From NCBI GenBank assembly GCA_002730525.1, contig PCAK01000044.1, positions 62,001 through 126,000 on the forward strand: a stretch of DNA of 64,000 nt. Direction: 5' to 3'. A program made the translations under genes and the position numbers. The number at the start of each line of letters is the position of its first letter. The first letter of the stretch is position 1. Positions 1 through 9,124 of this stretch are shown piece after piece. The notes beneath the pieces were generated by a model. The model was not told where the DNA came from, ran no database searches, and saw nothing but the letters and a program-made list of their open reading frames with translations. The stretch comes from Acidobacteriota bacterium (GTDB lineage: Bacteria; Acidobacteriota; Vicinamibacteria; Vicinamibacterales; UBA823).

Positions 1-2
1 TC

Positions 3-134
<132 letters not shown>

Positions 135-223
135 GTTTCTCTTTGCGTCGGCTGACGCTGGGCGCGAGGGTGGCGTTGCGCCGGGCGGTGGACTTCGCCT
201 GCGGCTCGGCCCGGCAAGGCTAC

Positions 224-1069
224 TTACCGCTCGAGGATGTACCAGCCTCGGCCGGCGTCACGATCCAGGACGAATTCGGTGACCAGGTAGCCTCGCGGCA
301 GGTAGGTCGTGAAGATGTCGCGGCTGGCCATCCGCCAGGCGCGCGCCGCGTCAGGCGACGACTGCTGCATCTCGGTGAAGCCGACGGGGATCTCGACGCG
401 CAGGCGCGAATCCTCGAGCGTCGCGTTCCACGTCCCGCAGGCCAACCATTCGCCCGCCATCTGCGCATCGTTGATTCGCGGAATCCGTGCGGTCGACGCC
501 GCATCGCCCGGGGGCCTATCGGCCGCCCGCCCGGCCAGCCGCTCGGTGACACGCGGGGATGCCAGGCGCCAGACCGCCACGAAGCGATCGGTCGGGGTCC
601 CGCGGTGAAGCGCGCTGCTGGACTCGCCGTAGATGTTCTCGGCGTACTCCTCGATGACCGCACCCAGCTTGCTGAGGTTCAGGTGGGCGTTCATCGCCTG
701 CATCGGATCGAACGTCCATTCGATGACCTCGACGTCCATCGCCAGCGCGCGCTGCCGCTGCTCGAGCTTGAGCGCGCGGCCGAGCCCGAGGCTGCGGTAG
801 CCGTCGAGCACACCGAGCATGTGCGACCACTGCACGAGACGTCCGTCCCGAAGCCCCGGCATCGAGTAAGCGAACCCCACCATCACGTCCGACGCATCGA
901 ACGCGCCGACGAGGATGCCTCCGCGCTTGACGTTAATCGCCAGGATGGGCACGGGGACGGCATCTTCCGCGTCGGTGTACTCCCAGATGATCATTTCGAG
1001 CTCGACGACGCGGCGCAGCTCGTCGAGCGTTCTCAGATCGCGGTAGGTGATCTCCCCGGTCGGCGTCAC
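224..1069 (-). CDS. GNAT-superfamily protein (COG3375-like)
   Basis: This 281-residue protein resembles the large uncharacterised GNAT group COG3375. The acyl-CoA loop is visible as YRSLGLGRALK near residue 100, followed by a conserved-looking block beginning WTFDPMQAMNAHLNLSKLG. It starts with GTG (bases 1069-1067) overlapping the upstream M16 gene stop by four bases, so it is translationally coupled as the last gene of a three-gene minus-strand operon with two M16 peptidases. The acceptor is unknown. Relatives are often reported near MenC/N-acylamino-acid-racemase enolases, and one such enolase lies at 32287-33396, although not adjacent. The family is fairly sure, the reaction is not. Confidence 0.75.
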   Translation of the reverse strand: MTPTGEITYRDLRTLDELRRVVELEMIIWEYTDAEDAVPVPILAINVKRGGILVGAFDASDVMVGFAYSMPGLRDGRLVQWSHMLGVLDGYRSLGLGRALKLEQRQRALAMDVEVIEWTFDPMQAMNAHLNLSKLGAVIEEYAENIYGESSSALHRGTPTDRFVAVWRLASPRVTERLAGRAADRPPGDAASTARIPRINDAQMAGEWLACGTWNATLEDSRLRVEIPVGFTEMQQSSPDAARAWRMASRDIFTTYLPRGYLVTEFVLDRDAGRGWYILER

Positions 1070-2352
1070 GCCCCGGCCTCCTCAGCGGAGGCCGAGTCGA
1101 GTGGACCGGCGACGGCGATGGCAGCGCGATCAGGCGCAAGCAGGCTCGCCGCCGCGTCGCGCACCTCCGCGACCGTCACCGCCTCGAGCAGGCCTGCGAG
1201 CCGAGCGTCGTAGTCGAGCCCGAGACCGAACTGCTCGACGGTCTGCAGGAACGCGGCAATACGCGCGTTCGTCTCGAGCATCCTTGGAATCGACCCGATC
1301 AGGTACTGCTTGGCGTCGGCCAGTTCCTTGTCGGACACGCCTTCCGCGCCCATCATGCCAACTTCTTCGTCGATCGACGCAATCGCGCGCTCGACGTTGT
1401 CGGGGCTCACACCGGCGCGAATGATGAGCGGCCCCGGACCGACGTTGGCCTCGAGCCCGCTGTAGACGTAGTAGGCCATGCCCTGCCGCTCGCGAATGCT
1501 GTCACCCAACCGCCCGCCCAGGCCGTACTGGCCCAGCACGTTGTTCATGATCCAGAAGGCATGATAGCGGACGTCGGATCGCGCGATACCGGCAAAGCCA
1601 TACGCGACGTCAGCCTGCACCTTGCCCGGAAGCAGCCGCACGGCGCGGCGGCGCCCGTTCGACGCGGCCTGGGCGAGCACTGCCTCGGGGGGTGGCGGGG
1701 CCGACGTCCAGTCCCCGAATCCGCGGCGTGCGGCATCAAGGGCCGCGCCCGGATCGATGTCGCCAACGATCGTGAGGGTGGCTCGCTCGGGCAGGCAATG
1801 CGTTCGGTGGAAGTCGACGATCGCCTGACGGTCGATTCGCGCCAGTGACTCCAGCGTGCCGCTGATGCGGCGTCCGTAGGGGTGGGTCTCGCCGTAGATC
1901 AACGCACGGACAAGCGCATCCGCCGTCTCCGCGGGGCTGTCCGCATCACGACGGATCCCGGTCTCGATCTCGACTCGCCGGGTCGCGATCCGGTCGTTCG
2001 GAAAATTCGGGCGCCGAACGATGTCCGCAATGAGCGCCAGCACCGATTCAGCATCGCTGGCCAGGCAGGCGCATGTCAGCCCGAAGCGGTGCCTCGACGC
2101 GTACACCGCCAGCGCGATGCCGCGGTCGTCGAACGCCTCGGCCAGTTGCTCCGTCGAACGGGACGTCGTGCCCTGATCGATGACGTATGCAGCGAAATTC
2201 GCCACACCGAAGTGCTCCACCGGATCGTGGACGCTGCCGGTGGCTAGGACCAGATCGATCGCGACGGCGGGCTGCGTCGTCGTCCGCTGCGTCAGCAGGA
2301 CGACGCCGTTCGGCAGGACCGTGCGTGCAGCGGAGAGGGCGGTGGGTGACAT
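1066..2352 (-). CDS. M16 family protein, catalytically inactive subunit
   Basis: A 428-residue pitrilysin-fold (M16B) protein. At the place of the zinc motif HxxEH the sequence reads GVANFAAYVIDQGT, so all three key residues (His, Glu, His) are replaced by Asn52, Ala55 and Tyr56. The second half keeps the R-x-x-x-G-x-x-Y-type substrate-clamp region (SIRERQGMAYYVYSG). This is the pattern of the non-catalytic partner in two-gene M16B peptidases. It lies 16 bases downstream of the catalytic M16 gene and overlaps the following GNAT gene, so the two subunits are probably made together and form a heterodimer. ATG start. No signal peptide is evident. Confidence 0.88.
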   Translation of the reverse strand: MSPTALSAARTVLPNGVVLLTQRTTTQPAVAIDLVLATGSVHDPVEHFGVANFAAYVIDQGTTSRSTEQLAEAFDDRGIALAVYASRHRFGLTCACLASDAESVLALIADIVRRPNFPNDRIATRRVEIETGIRRDADSPAETADALVRALIYGETHPYGRRISGTLESLARIDRQAIVDFHRTHCLPERATLTIVGDIDPGAALDAARRGFGDWTSAPPPPEAVLAQAASNGRRRAVRLLPGKVQADVAYGFAGIARSDVRYHAFWIMNNVLGQYGLGGRLGDSIRERQGMAYYVYSGLEANVGPGPLIIRAGVSPDNVERAIASIDEEVGMMGAEGVSDKELADAKQYLIGSIPRMLETNARIAAFLQTVEQFGLGLDYDARLAGLLEAVTVAEVRDAAASLLAPDRAAIAVAGPLDSASAEEAGA

Positions 2353-2368
2353 GATGCGCGGTCGCGAA

Positions 2369-3679
2369 TCAGGCCGCCAGCGGCTGGAACCACCCGATCG
2401 TCCGGTTGCTCGGCGCGAGATGACGGCGCGCGGCGTCGCCCACCTGCTCGAGTGTCACGGCCTCGATTCGATCCGGCAGCGCGCAAAAGAGGTCGAGGGA
2501 CGCCACGGTTGCGAAGTACCCGAGTTGATGGGCAATGTTGGTGACGCTGTCGTTCTCGAAGACTAGGCGTGCCCGAAACTGCCGCTTCGCCCGCTCGAGT
2601 TCGGGCTGGGTGATCCCCTCGAGGCGGACACGATCGAGCACGTCGAGGGCCGCCGCTTCGAGCGAGGTCAACGCGGTCCCCGCCGTCGCTTCGGCGGACA
2701 CGGCGAAAAGGTACGGATCCTCGGTCGGCAGCAGGGCACCGTCCACGCCAGACGCCAGGCCGCCATCCACGAGGGCCCGGTAAAGGCGAGCGGTGCGCTG
2801 AGGCGTCTGGCCCTGAAAACTCGACCAGAGGTTGACGCCCTTCGCGCCGGTCAGGACGGCGTCCAGCAGCAGCATCGGCGCAAAGTCGGCGTCGCCGACG
2901 GCCGGGGCATGATACGCCGCCTTCCAGTAGGCCGTGGCACCTTCGCGCATGACCGTCAGGCGACGTTCGCCGGTCTGCACCGGTTCCTGCGTCCGGACGC
3001 GGTCGCCCGCCGCTACGCTCGGAATGGCGCCGAAGCGCCGCTCGGCCAGTCGGATTACCTCGTCGGTGTCCACGTCGCCCACGATGACCAGCGTCGCGTT
3101 GTTCGGCGCGTAGAAGCGACGGTAGTACGCGTAGAGGTCGTCGCGGCTCATCCGCTGCAGGTCGCCGACCCACCCGATGGTCGGATGGCGGTAGGGGTGC
3201 GCCTTGAATGCCGTCGCGGTGACCTCGATGTCCAGGAGTTGTTCGGGATCGTTCTCGCCCCCCTGCAACTCCGAGATGATCACGGTGCGCTCGGACTCGC
3301 ATTCGGCCGCCTCGTAGAGGCCGTTCGACATCCGCTCCGACTCGATGAACAGCATGTGATCGAGCGCGTGACTGGCCGCGGTCTCCATGTAGGCGGTCTG
3401 GTCGATCCAGGTGTAGCCGTTCCACGAGCCCCCGTAGCGCTCGATGATCCCCTTGATCTGTTCTTTGGGGATGTTGGTCGTCCCCTTGAAGTTCATATGC
3501 TCGACCCAGTGCGAGATGCCGGTCGACCCGGGCGGCTCATCCTTCGAGCCGACCCGATACCAGCACCAGACCGAGGCCAGGGGCGCCGCGTGCTGCTCTT
3601 GCACGAGCACCGTGAGGCCGTTGTCGAGTACGACCGAGTGAACGGTCGGGACCGCTGGGGCGTCGCCTTCCGAAGACAT
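2369..3679 (-). CDS. M16 family zinc peptidase, catalytic subunit
   Basis: A 436-residue M16B metallopeptidase with the inverted zinc motif HWVEH at residues 57-61 and the third zinc ligand Glu137 (VIISEL) exactly 76 residues later, the family spacing. It is the first gene of the minus-strand operon followed by the inactive M16 subunit and the GNAT gene. Such pairs degrade peptides of about 3 kDa or process small proteins; the substrate is not deducible here. No signal peptide is obvious. The ATG at 3679 is 143 bases from the conventional ileS start on the other strand, leaving a short divergent promoter region. Confidence 0.92.
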   Translation of the reverse strand: MSSEGDAPAVPTVHSVVLDNGLTVLVQEQHAAPLASVWCWYRVGSKDEPPGSTGISHWVEHMNFKGTTNIPKEQIKGIIERYGGSWNGYTWIDQTAYMETAASHALDHMLFIESERMSNGLYEAAECESERTVIISELQGGENDPEQLLDIEVTATAFKAHPYRHPTIGWVGDLQRMSRDDLYAYYRRFYAPNNATLVIVGDVDTDEVIRLAERRFGAIPSVAAGDRVRTQEPVQTGERRLTVMREGATAYWKAAYHAPAVGDADFAPMLLLDAVLTGAKGVNLWSSFQGQTPQRTARLYRALVDGGLASGVDGALLPTEDPYLFAVSAEATAGTALTSLEAAALDVLDRVRLEGITQPELERAKRQFRARLVFENDSVTNIAHQLGYFATVASLDLFCALPDRIEAVTLEQVGDAARRHLAPSNRTIGWFQPLAA

Positions 3680-3822
3680 CCCGGTAATTATACAAGTCCA
3701 TGCTCGCCTCTTCCGCCGCTCGACGGTCGCCCTGACACCGGTTGCACTACAATGAACAGGTGCGCGGCGCGTCCGTCAGCCGCGCGACGGTCCGATCGAA
3801 CCCTGGCAGCAGACGACGTCTC

Positions 3823-6639
3823 ATGGCCGACTGGAAGGCAACTCTCAACCTCCCTCGCACGGCGTTCCCGATGAAGGCGAGCCTGCAGAAGGCCGAACCG
3901 GCGGCCTACGCGCGTTGGGACGAGATCGGGCTGTACGAGTTGATCCGCGAGCGACGGGCAGGGGCGCCGCGCTGCGTGCTCCACGATGGCCCGCCGTACG
4001 CGAACGGTCACATTCACATCGGAACCGCCCTCAACAAGATCTTGAAGGACTTCGTCGTTCGATCGAAGACGATGGCCGGTTTCGACAGCCCGTACGTGCC
4101 GGGCTGGGACTGCCACGGCCTGCCGATCGAACTACGGGTCGAGCGCGAACTCGGCTCCAAGAAACGCGACATGGACACCGCGGCCTTGCGCCGTGCCTGC
4201 CGCGCGTACGCGGACCGCTACCTCGACGAGCAGCGCGTCGGCTTTCGGCGACTCGGCGTCAGCGCCGACTGGACGCGGCCTTACCTGACGATGGCCTTCC
4301 ACTACCAGGCCGATATCGTCCGCGCGCTCGGCCGGTTCGTCGAGCAGGGCATGGTGTATCGCGGCAAGAAGCCGGTCCACTGGTGCATCCACTGCCGCAC
4401 AGCGCTGGCCGAGGCCGAGGTCGAGTACGAAACGCATACCTCGCCGTCGGTCTACGTGGAGTTCCCGCTGAGCGCGGGTTCCGCCGCGGCCCTCGTTGGC
4501 TCGCTACCCGCGCTGGAGGGGCGCGCCCTGTCCGCCCTCATCTGGACAACGACGCCGTGGACGATTCCCTCGAACCTGGCGGTCGCCTTTCACCCAGACC
4601 TCGACTACGGCGTCTACGCCACCAGCCCGGACGACCCGGCTGTCATCGTCGCCGCAGCGCTCGCCGAGCGGGTCGCGACCGATGTCGGTCGCCCACTCAC
4701 CGAACCACTGGCGGTGGTGAAGGGGCGCGCGTTCGAGGGCCTGCGGTTCGAGCATCCGCTGTACGACCGGGCGTCGGTCGGCGTGCTCGGCGACTACGTG
4801 ACCTTGGAACAGGGCACCGGCGTGGTGCACACGGCGCCCGGCCACGGCGCCGACGACTTCAACACCGGCGTGAAGTACGGGCTCGAGACCTACGCCCCGG
4901 TCGGTCCGAACGGCGTGTTCGACAACACGGTCGAAGGGTTCGCCGGCATGAAGGTCTTCGACGCGAACCCCAAGATCGCCGATGCCCTCGACTGCGCCGG
5001 ACGGCTCTGGCAGCGCGCGACCCTCGAGCACGCCTATCCGCACTGCTGGCGCTGCCATCGCCCGGTGATCTTCCTCGCGACCTCGCAGTGGTTCATCGCG
5101 ATGGAAACGGCCGAGTTGCGGCAACGCGCGCTGGATGCCATCCAGCAGGTGCAGTGGTTCCCGGCCTGGGGCCAGGAGCGGATCCACAACATGCTGGCCT
5201 ACCGCCCCGACTGGTGCATCTCGCGGCAGCGGTCGTGGGGTGTCCCGATTCCGGCGGTGTACTGCACGGCGTGCGGCGATGCGACGCTGACGACCGCACT
5301 GACCGATCGGGCCGCCGACGTGTTCGAGGAGCACGGCGCCGACGCGTGGTACGAGCGAGCGCTGGCCGAGTTCGTGCCGCCCGACCACGTCTGCGGCGGG
5401 TGCGGCGGGAAGGAGTTCAAGCGCGAGCGCGACATTCTCGACGTCTGGTTCGATTCGGGCTCGAGTCACGAGGCCGTGCTCGAGGAGCGGGACCTCGGAT
5501 GGCCCGCCGAGATCTATCTCGAAGGCAGCGATCAGTATCGCGGGTGGTTCCACAGTTCGCTACTGGTCGGGCTGGGCACGCGCGGCCGGGCGCCGTATCG
5601 TCAGGTGATCACGCACGGCTTTGTCGTCGACGAGTCGGGCCACAAGATGTCGAAGTCGCGCGGCAACGACATCGCGCCGCAGACCGTCATCGAGCAGAGC
5701 GGTGCCGAGGTGCTGCGGCTGTGGGTTGCGATGGTCGACTATCGGGAGGACGTTCGGATCGGCAAGGAAATCCTGGCGCGTGTCGTCGAGGCCTACCGGA
5801 AGATCCGCAATACGCTGCGGATCCTCGCGGCGAATCTCCACGATTTCGATCCGGCCACAGACACGGTTCCCATCGACCAGCTGGACGAGCTGGACAGGTT
5901 CGGCCTCTCCCGCTACGCGGAGACCGCGTCGCGTATCGTCGGCGCGTACGCGGAGTACGACTACCAGGCGATCTTTCAGGCTCTGAACGGATTCCTGACG
6001 GTCGACGTGAGTTCGCTCTACATCGATGTCGCGAAGGACCGCCTCTACACGTTCGCGCCACGCCATCGAGCTCGCCGATCGACGCAGACGGTGATCTTCC
6101 AGATGGCTGACGGCCTGGCGCGGCTCATCGCCCCAATCCTGCCGGTCACGGCAGATGAACTGTGGAAGGTGCTGCCGGGTGAACGCGATGTCTCGGTGCA
6201 TCTGGCCGACTTCCCGGCGGGCCTCGACGCGATGATCGACCGAGATCTCATCCAGCGCTGGGACCGGCTCATCAAGATTCGCGAAGCGGTCAACGCGCGG
6301 ATCGAGGCGTTGCGGAAAGACAAGACGGTCGGCACGTCGCTCCAAGCCAGGGTCCAGCTCCGCGCCGGAGGCGAGACCCGCGCACTCCTCGATCGGTACG
6401 CCGACGAGTTGCCGACGCTCTTCATCGCGCAAGCGGAGGTCGACGGCGAACCCACGCCCGACGACGGCGACAGCCCGGTGGCTGGCGAGACGATCGCGAT
6501 CGCGGTAGGCCGGGCCGAAGGCATCAAGTGCGAGCGCTGCTGGCGCTATGTGGCGGCGGTGTCGGACCGTCCCGAGCGGCAGGGCGTGTGTGCGCGCTGC
6601 GTCGAGATGCTCGACCTCGCCGGCACGCAGCCGAGCTAG
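3823..6639 (+). CDS. ileS: Isoleucyl-tRNA synthetase
   Basis: Class I aminoacyl-tRNA synthetase charging tRNA-Ile, 938 residues from this ATG, the normal length. The HIGH motif is HIHIG at 63-67 and KMSKS is at 608-612. The CP1 editing domain shows [15 protein letters not shown] and [19 protein letters not shown]-terminal zinc knuckle uses Cys903, Cys906, Cys923 and Cys926. The frame is open upstream. A GTG at 3760 lies six bases after a TACAAT box and would add 21 residues on a leaderless mRNA, so the true start is open. I chose 3823 because [17 protein letters not shown] matches usual IleS N-termini. First gene of ileS-lspA-lgt-rluD. Confidence 0.97.
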   Translation: MADWKATLNLPRTAFPMKASLQKAEPAAYARWDEIGLYELIRERRAGAPRCVLHDGPPYANGHIHIGTALNKILKDFVVRSKTMAGFDSPYVPGWDCHGLPIELRVERELGSKKRDMDTAALRRACRAYADRYLDEQRVGFRRLGVSADWTRPYLTMAFHYQADIVRALGRFVEQGMVYRGKKPVHWCIHCRTALAEAEVEYETHTSPSVYVEFPLSAGSAAALVGSLPALEGRALSALIWTTTPWTIPSNLAVAFHPDLDYGVYATSPDDPAVIVAAALAERVATDVGRPLTEPLAVVKGRAFEGLRFEHPLYDRASVGVLGDYVTLEQGTGVVHTAPGHGADDFNTGVKYGLETYAPVGPNGVFDNTVEGFAGMKVFDANPKIADALDCAGRLWQRATLEHAYPHCWRCHRPVIFLATSQWFIAMETAELRQRALDAIQQVQWFPAWGQERIHNMLAYRPDWCISRQRSWGVPIPAVYCTACGDATLTTALTDRAADVFEEHGADAWYERALAEFVPPDHVCGGCGGKEFKRERDILDVWFDSGSSHEAVLEERDLGWPAEIYLEGSDQYRGWFHSSLLVGLGTRGRAPYRQVITHGFVVDESGHKMSKSRGNDIAPQTVIEQSGAEVLRLWVAMVDYREDVRIGKEILARVVEAYRKIRNTLRILAANLHDFDPATDTVPIDQLDELDRFGLSRYAETASRIVGAYAEYDYQAIFQALNGFLTVDVSSLYIDVAKDRLYTFAPRHRARRSTQTVIFQMADGLARLIAPILPVTADELWKVLPGERDVSVHLADFPAGLDAMIDRDLIQRWDRLIKIREAVNARIEALRKDKTVGTSLQARVQLRAGGETRALLDRYADELPTLFIAQAEVDGEPTPDDGDSPVAGETIAIAVGRAEGIKCERCWRYVAAVSDRPERQGVCARCVEMLDLAGTQPS

Positions 6640-6657
6640 CGCGGGTCTGGTCAGTTC

Positions 6658-7194
6658 ATGGCGATCCTCCCGTCATCCCTCGGCGCCATCTCGCGACTCC
6701 CCCGCCTGCGGCACACGGCGCTCGCCGTCGCGGGCAGCGTCGTGGTCGCCGACCAGGTCAGCAAGGCGCTGGTCAGACAGTTCGTGCCGCTGCACGACAG
6801 TGTGAGCCTGGTGCCGGGCCTGCTGAACCTCACCCACGTGCGGAACACGGGTGCAGCGTTCGGCATTCTCAATAGTGCCGACTTTCCGTTCAAGGCGGCG
6901 GTCATGACCGGCGTGGCGCTCGTGGCGCTCGTGGCGCTCGGCATCTATGCCGTCCAGGCGGAGTCGCACGGATCCACGGCGCGCGTCGGCCTGGCCTTGA
7001 TTCTCGGGGGAGCGCTCGGCAACCTCATCGATCGGATCGCCATTGGACATGTCGTGGATTTCGTCGACGTGTACTGGGGCACCTATCATTTCTGGGCGTT
7101 CAACGTCGCCGACTCGGCCATTACCATCGGCGCCGGCTTCCTGCTCACCGACACGCTGCTGACGAGACACCACGATGTATCCAACCCTGCTTGA
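6658..7194 (+). CDS. lspA: Prolipoprotein signal peptidase
   Basis: Inner-membrane aspartic peptidase that removes the signal peptide from lipid-modified prolipoproteins. It has 178 residues with about four hydrophobic segments and the conserved aspartate boxes GNLIDR (Asp125), VVDFVD (Asp134) and FNVADSAI (Asp152), plus VRNTGAAFG. It follows ileS by 18 bases, the common ileS-lspA order, and its last 20 bases overlap lgt. Together with lgt it matures lipoproteins such as those encoded at 16473 and 32276 in this window. Confidence 0.96.
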   Translation: MAILPSSLGAISRLPRLRHTALAVAGSVVVADQVSKALVRQFVPLHDSVSLVPGLLNLTHVRNTGAAFGILNSADFPFKAAVMTGVALVALVALGIYAVQAESHGSTARVGLALILGGALGNLIDRIAIGHVVDFVDVYWGTYHFWAFNVADSAITIGAGFLLTDTLLTRHHDVSNPA

Positions 7195-7981
7195 ACTCGG
7201 CCCGATCACGCTCTACAGCTACGGCTTGCTACTCGCCGCGGCCTACCTGCTCGGCCTGAAGCTGGCGATGCTGCGATCCGCCACGCGGGGTCTCGACGCC
7301 AACCGCGTCATGGATCTCGGGATCCTGATCATCGTGTCGGCGCTGGTCGGCGCCAAGTTGATGCTGCTGGTCGTGGACTTCGAGTACTTCTCGCAGAGCA
7401 CCGAGCGGATGCTGTCGCTCGTGCGGGCGGGCGGGGTCTTCTACGGCGGCTTGCTCCTCGCGGTGCCGGTCTCCTGGTGGTACCTGCGACGACACCGGAT
7501 GCCAGTCTGGACCGCCTGTGACGCGTTCGCGCCCGGCATCGCGCTCGGACACGCGGTCGGCCGCCTGGGTTGCCTCATGGCCGGGTGCTGCTACGGCCGC
7601 CCGACCGATCTGCCGTGGGGCATCGTGTTCACGAACGCCTTCGCGGCGGCCAACGTGGGCACGCCGCTCGATGTCCACCTGCATCCGACCCAGCTGTACG
7701 AATCGTTCGCGGAACTGGGGATCCTCTTGATTCTGCTCGGCTCCGAGCGGCGCGGGCAAGGCTTCGCTGGCAGAACGTTCTGGCTGTATATGCTGCTCTA
7801 CGGCGCGTCGCGCTTCGTGACCGAGTTCTTCCGTGGCGACCCGCGCGGCATGGTCTTCGACGTGATGTCGACGTCACAGTTCGTCTCGGTGCTGATCGTC
7901 CCGCTGAGCCTCGGGATGCTGGTGTACCTGGCCAGGCGTAGTCGCGCCGGCGACGGCGCCGCGCCGCGCCGGACGCGCTGA
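7175..7981 (+). CDS. lgt: Prolipoprotein diacylglyceryl transferase
   Basis: Integral inner-membrane enzyme of 268 residues that transfers diacylglycerol from phosphatidylglycerol to the lipobox cysteine, the step before LspA. Recognisable blocks are GVFYGGLLLAVP, the Lgt signature in the Cys-rich variant GRLGCLMAGCCYG, and HPTQLYES. Seven or so hydrophobic segments are visible. The ATG lies inside lspA (20-base overlap), giving translational coupling, and rluD starts two bases after its stop. Confidence 0.95.
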   Translation: MYPTLLELGPITLYSYGLLLAAAYLLGLKLAMLRSATRGLDANRVMDLGILIIVSALVGAKLMLLVVDFEYFSQSTERMLSLVRAGGVFYGGLLLAVPVSWWYLRRHRMPVWTACDAFAPGIALGHAVGRLGCLMAGCCYGRPTDLPWGIVFTNAFAAANVGTPLDVHLHPTQLYESFAELGILLILLGSERRGQGFAGRTFWLYMLLYGASRFVTEFFRGDPRGMVFDVMSTSQFVSVLIVPLSLGMLVYLARRSRAGDGAAPRRTR

Positions 7982-7983
7982 GC

Positions 7984-8982
7984 GTGCTCGGCCGCCCGGG
8001 CGGCTCCGATGACCGCATGACTGACACCGCCGAACCGGCTGCGTCGGAGGATCGTGTCGAGATCCGTGTCCCCGAGGAGCACGCGGGCGCACGGCTCGAC
8101 CACCTCCTCGCCACCCTGCTGCCCGATCGCTCGCGGGCCTTCGTGCAACGATTGATCAAGGCCGATCGCGTGCGGGTCGACGACGCGTCGGCCAAGCCGA
8201 GCACGGTGCCACGCGCCGGCGCGCGGATCGTCGTCACCATTCCCACACCGGTATCGCCAAGGCTAGACCCTGAAGCCCTGGACCTCGACATCGTCCACGA
8301 AGACGCCGATCTCGTCGTCGTGAACAAGCCGCCTGGCATGGTCGTACACCCGGCCGCCGGCCACGCGCGCGGCACCCTCGTCAACGCGCTGCTGCATCAC
8401 GTGCACGACCTCAGCGGCATCGGTGGCGAGGAACGGCCCGGTATCGTGCACCGGCTGGACAAGGGCACGTCGGGGCTGCTGGTCGTCGCCAAGCACGACC
8501 AGGCCCATCGCGAACTGAGCCGTCAGTTTCGCGATCGGGAGATCGACAAGGAGTACGTCGCGCTCGTGTGGGGGAAGGTGCAGGCTGGACGCCGGATCGA
8601 TCTCCCGATCGGCCGGGATCGGGCCGCGCGGCAGCGGATGACGACCCGCGCCCGCCGCGCACGCACCGCGGTGACGCGCATCGTGAAAGCCGAGCCGCTC
8701 GAGGGGCTGACACTCGTCCACGTCGCCATCGCCACCGGCCGCACCCACCAGATCCGCGTGCACCTGGCGGCGATCGGCCACGCCGTCGTCGGCGACGCCG
8801 TCTACGGCGGCACCCGCCGACGACTCACGCCCCGCCACCGCGTCGTGGCTCAACTCACCCGTCCGTTCCTCCACGCGAGCCGGCTGGCGTTCACGCATCC
8901 GCGCGACGCACGGCGCGTCGAGTTTCGCGCGCCGATGCCGGACGATCTCGAGCGTGTGTTAGAGGCCTTGAGGGATCGGTGA
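7984..8982 (+). CDS. rluD: RluA/RluD-family pseudouridine synthase
   Basis: Converts uridine to pseudouridine in large-subunit rRNA (RluD type). An S4 RNA-binding domain (RVEIRVPEEHAGARLDHLLA onward) precedes the catalytic domain with the aspartate motif HRLDKGTSGLLV and the downstream motif GRTHQIRVHL. With the GTG at 7984 it has 332 residues; an ATG at 8017 (MTDTAEP) would give 321 and is equally reasonable, since neither has a good ribosome site. Last gene of the ileS operon, with only two bases after lgt. RluD versus RluC specificity cannot be settled by eye, though presence of the S4 domain and the lspA/lgt linkage favour RluD. Confidence 0.92.
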   Translation: MLGRPGGSDDRMTDTAEPAASEDRVEIRVPEEHAGARLDHLLATLLPDRSRAFVQRLIKADRVRVDDASAKPSTVPRAGARIVVTIPTPVSPRLDPEALDLDIVHEDADLVVVNKPPGMVVHPAAGHARGTLVNALLHHVHDLSGIGGEERPGIVHRLDKGTSGLLVVAKHDQAHRELSRQFRDREIDKEYVALVWGKVQAGRRIDLPIGRDRAARQRMTTRARRARTAVTRIVKAEPLEGLTLVHVAIATGRTHQIRVHLAAIGHAVVGDAVYGGTRRRLTPRHRVVAQLTRPFLHASRLAFTHPRDARRVEFRAPMPDDLERVLEALRDR

Positions 8983-9011
8983 GCTAGGTCCGCCGGCTGG
9001 GTGCCGCCATA

Positions 9012-9106
9012 GGGCAATCCTTCGGATTGCCCGTCCGCGGGGCTAAAGCCCCGCGGCTCGTAGGGTGGGGCGGGGCTTCAGCCCCGCCATCGCACCCCTG
9101 AAGGGG
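9012..9106. repeat. Cluster of four palindromes between convergent genes
   Basis: Four separate near-perfect inverted repeats are packed in 95 bases between the ends of rluD and lon: 9012-9032 (9-bp stem, loop TTC), 9035-9056 (10-bp stem CCGCGGGGCT, loop AA), 9069-9088 (9-bp stem GGCGGGGCT, loop TC) and 9095-9106 (5-bp stem CCCCT, loop GA). The second and third share the core GGGGCT-AGCCCC. None is followed by a T-run, so they are not classic terminators. They look like REP-type intergenic repeats. No other copy was noticed in the window. Confidence 0.75.
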
Positions 9107-9124
9107 CGCGCCACCGGGAATGAG

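Noticed and set aside
3742-3759. Upstream ATG for ileS at 3742
   Set aside because: It sits within the putative -10 box region and would be upstream of the expected transcript start.
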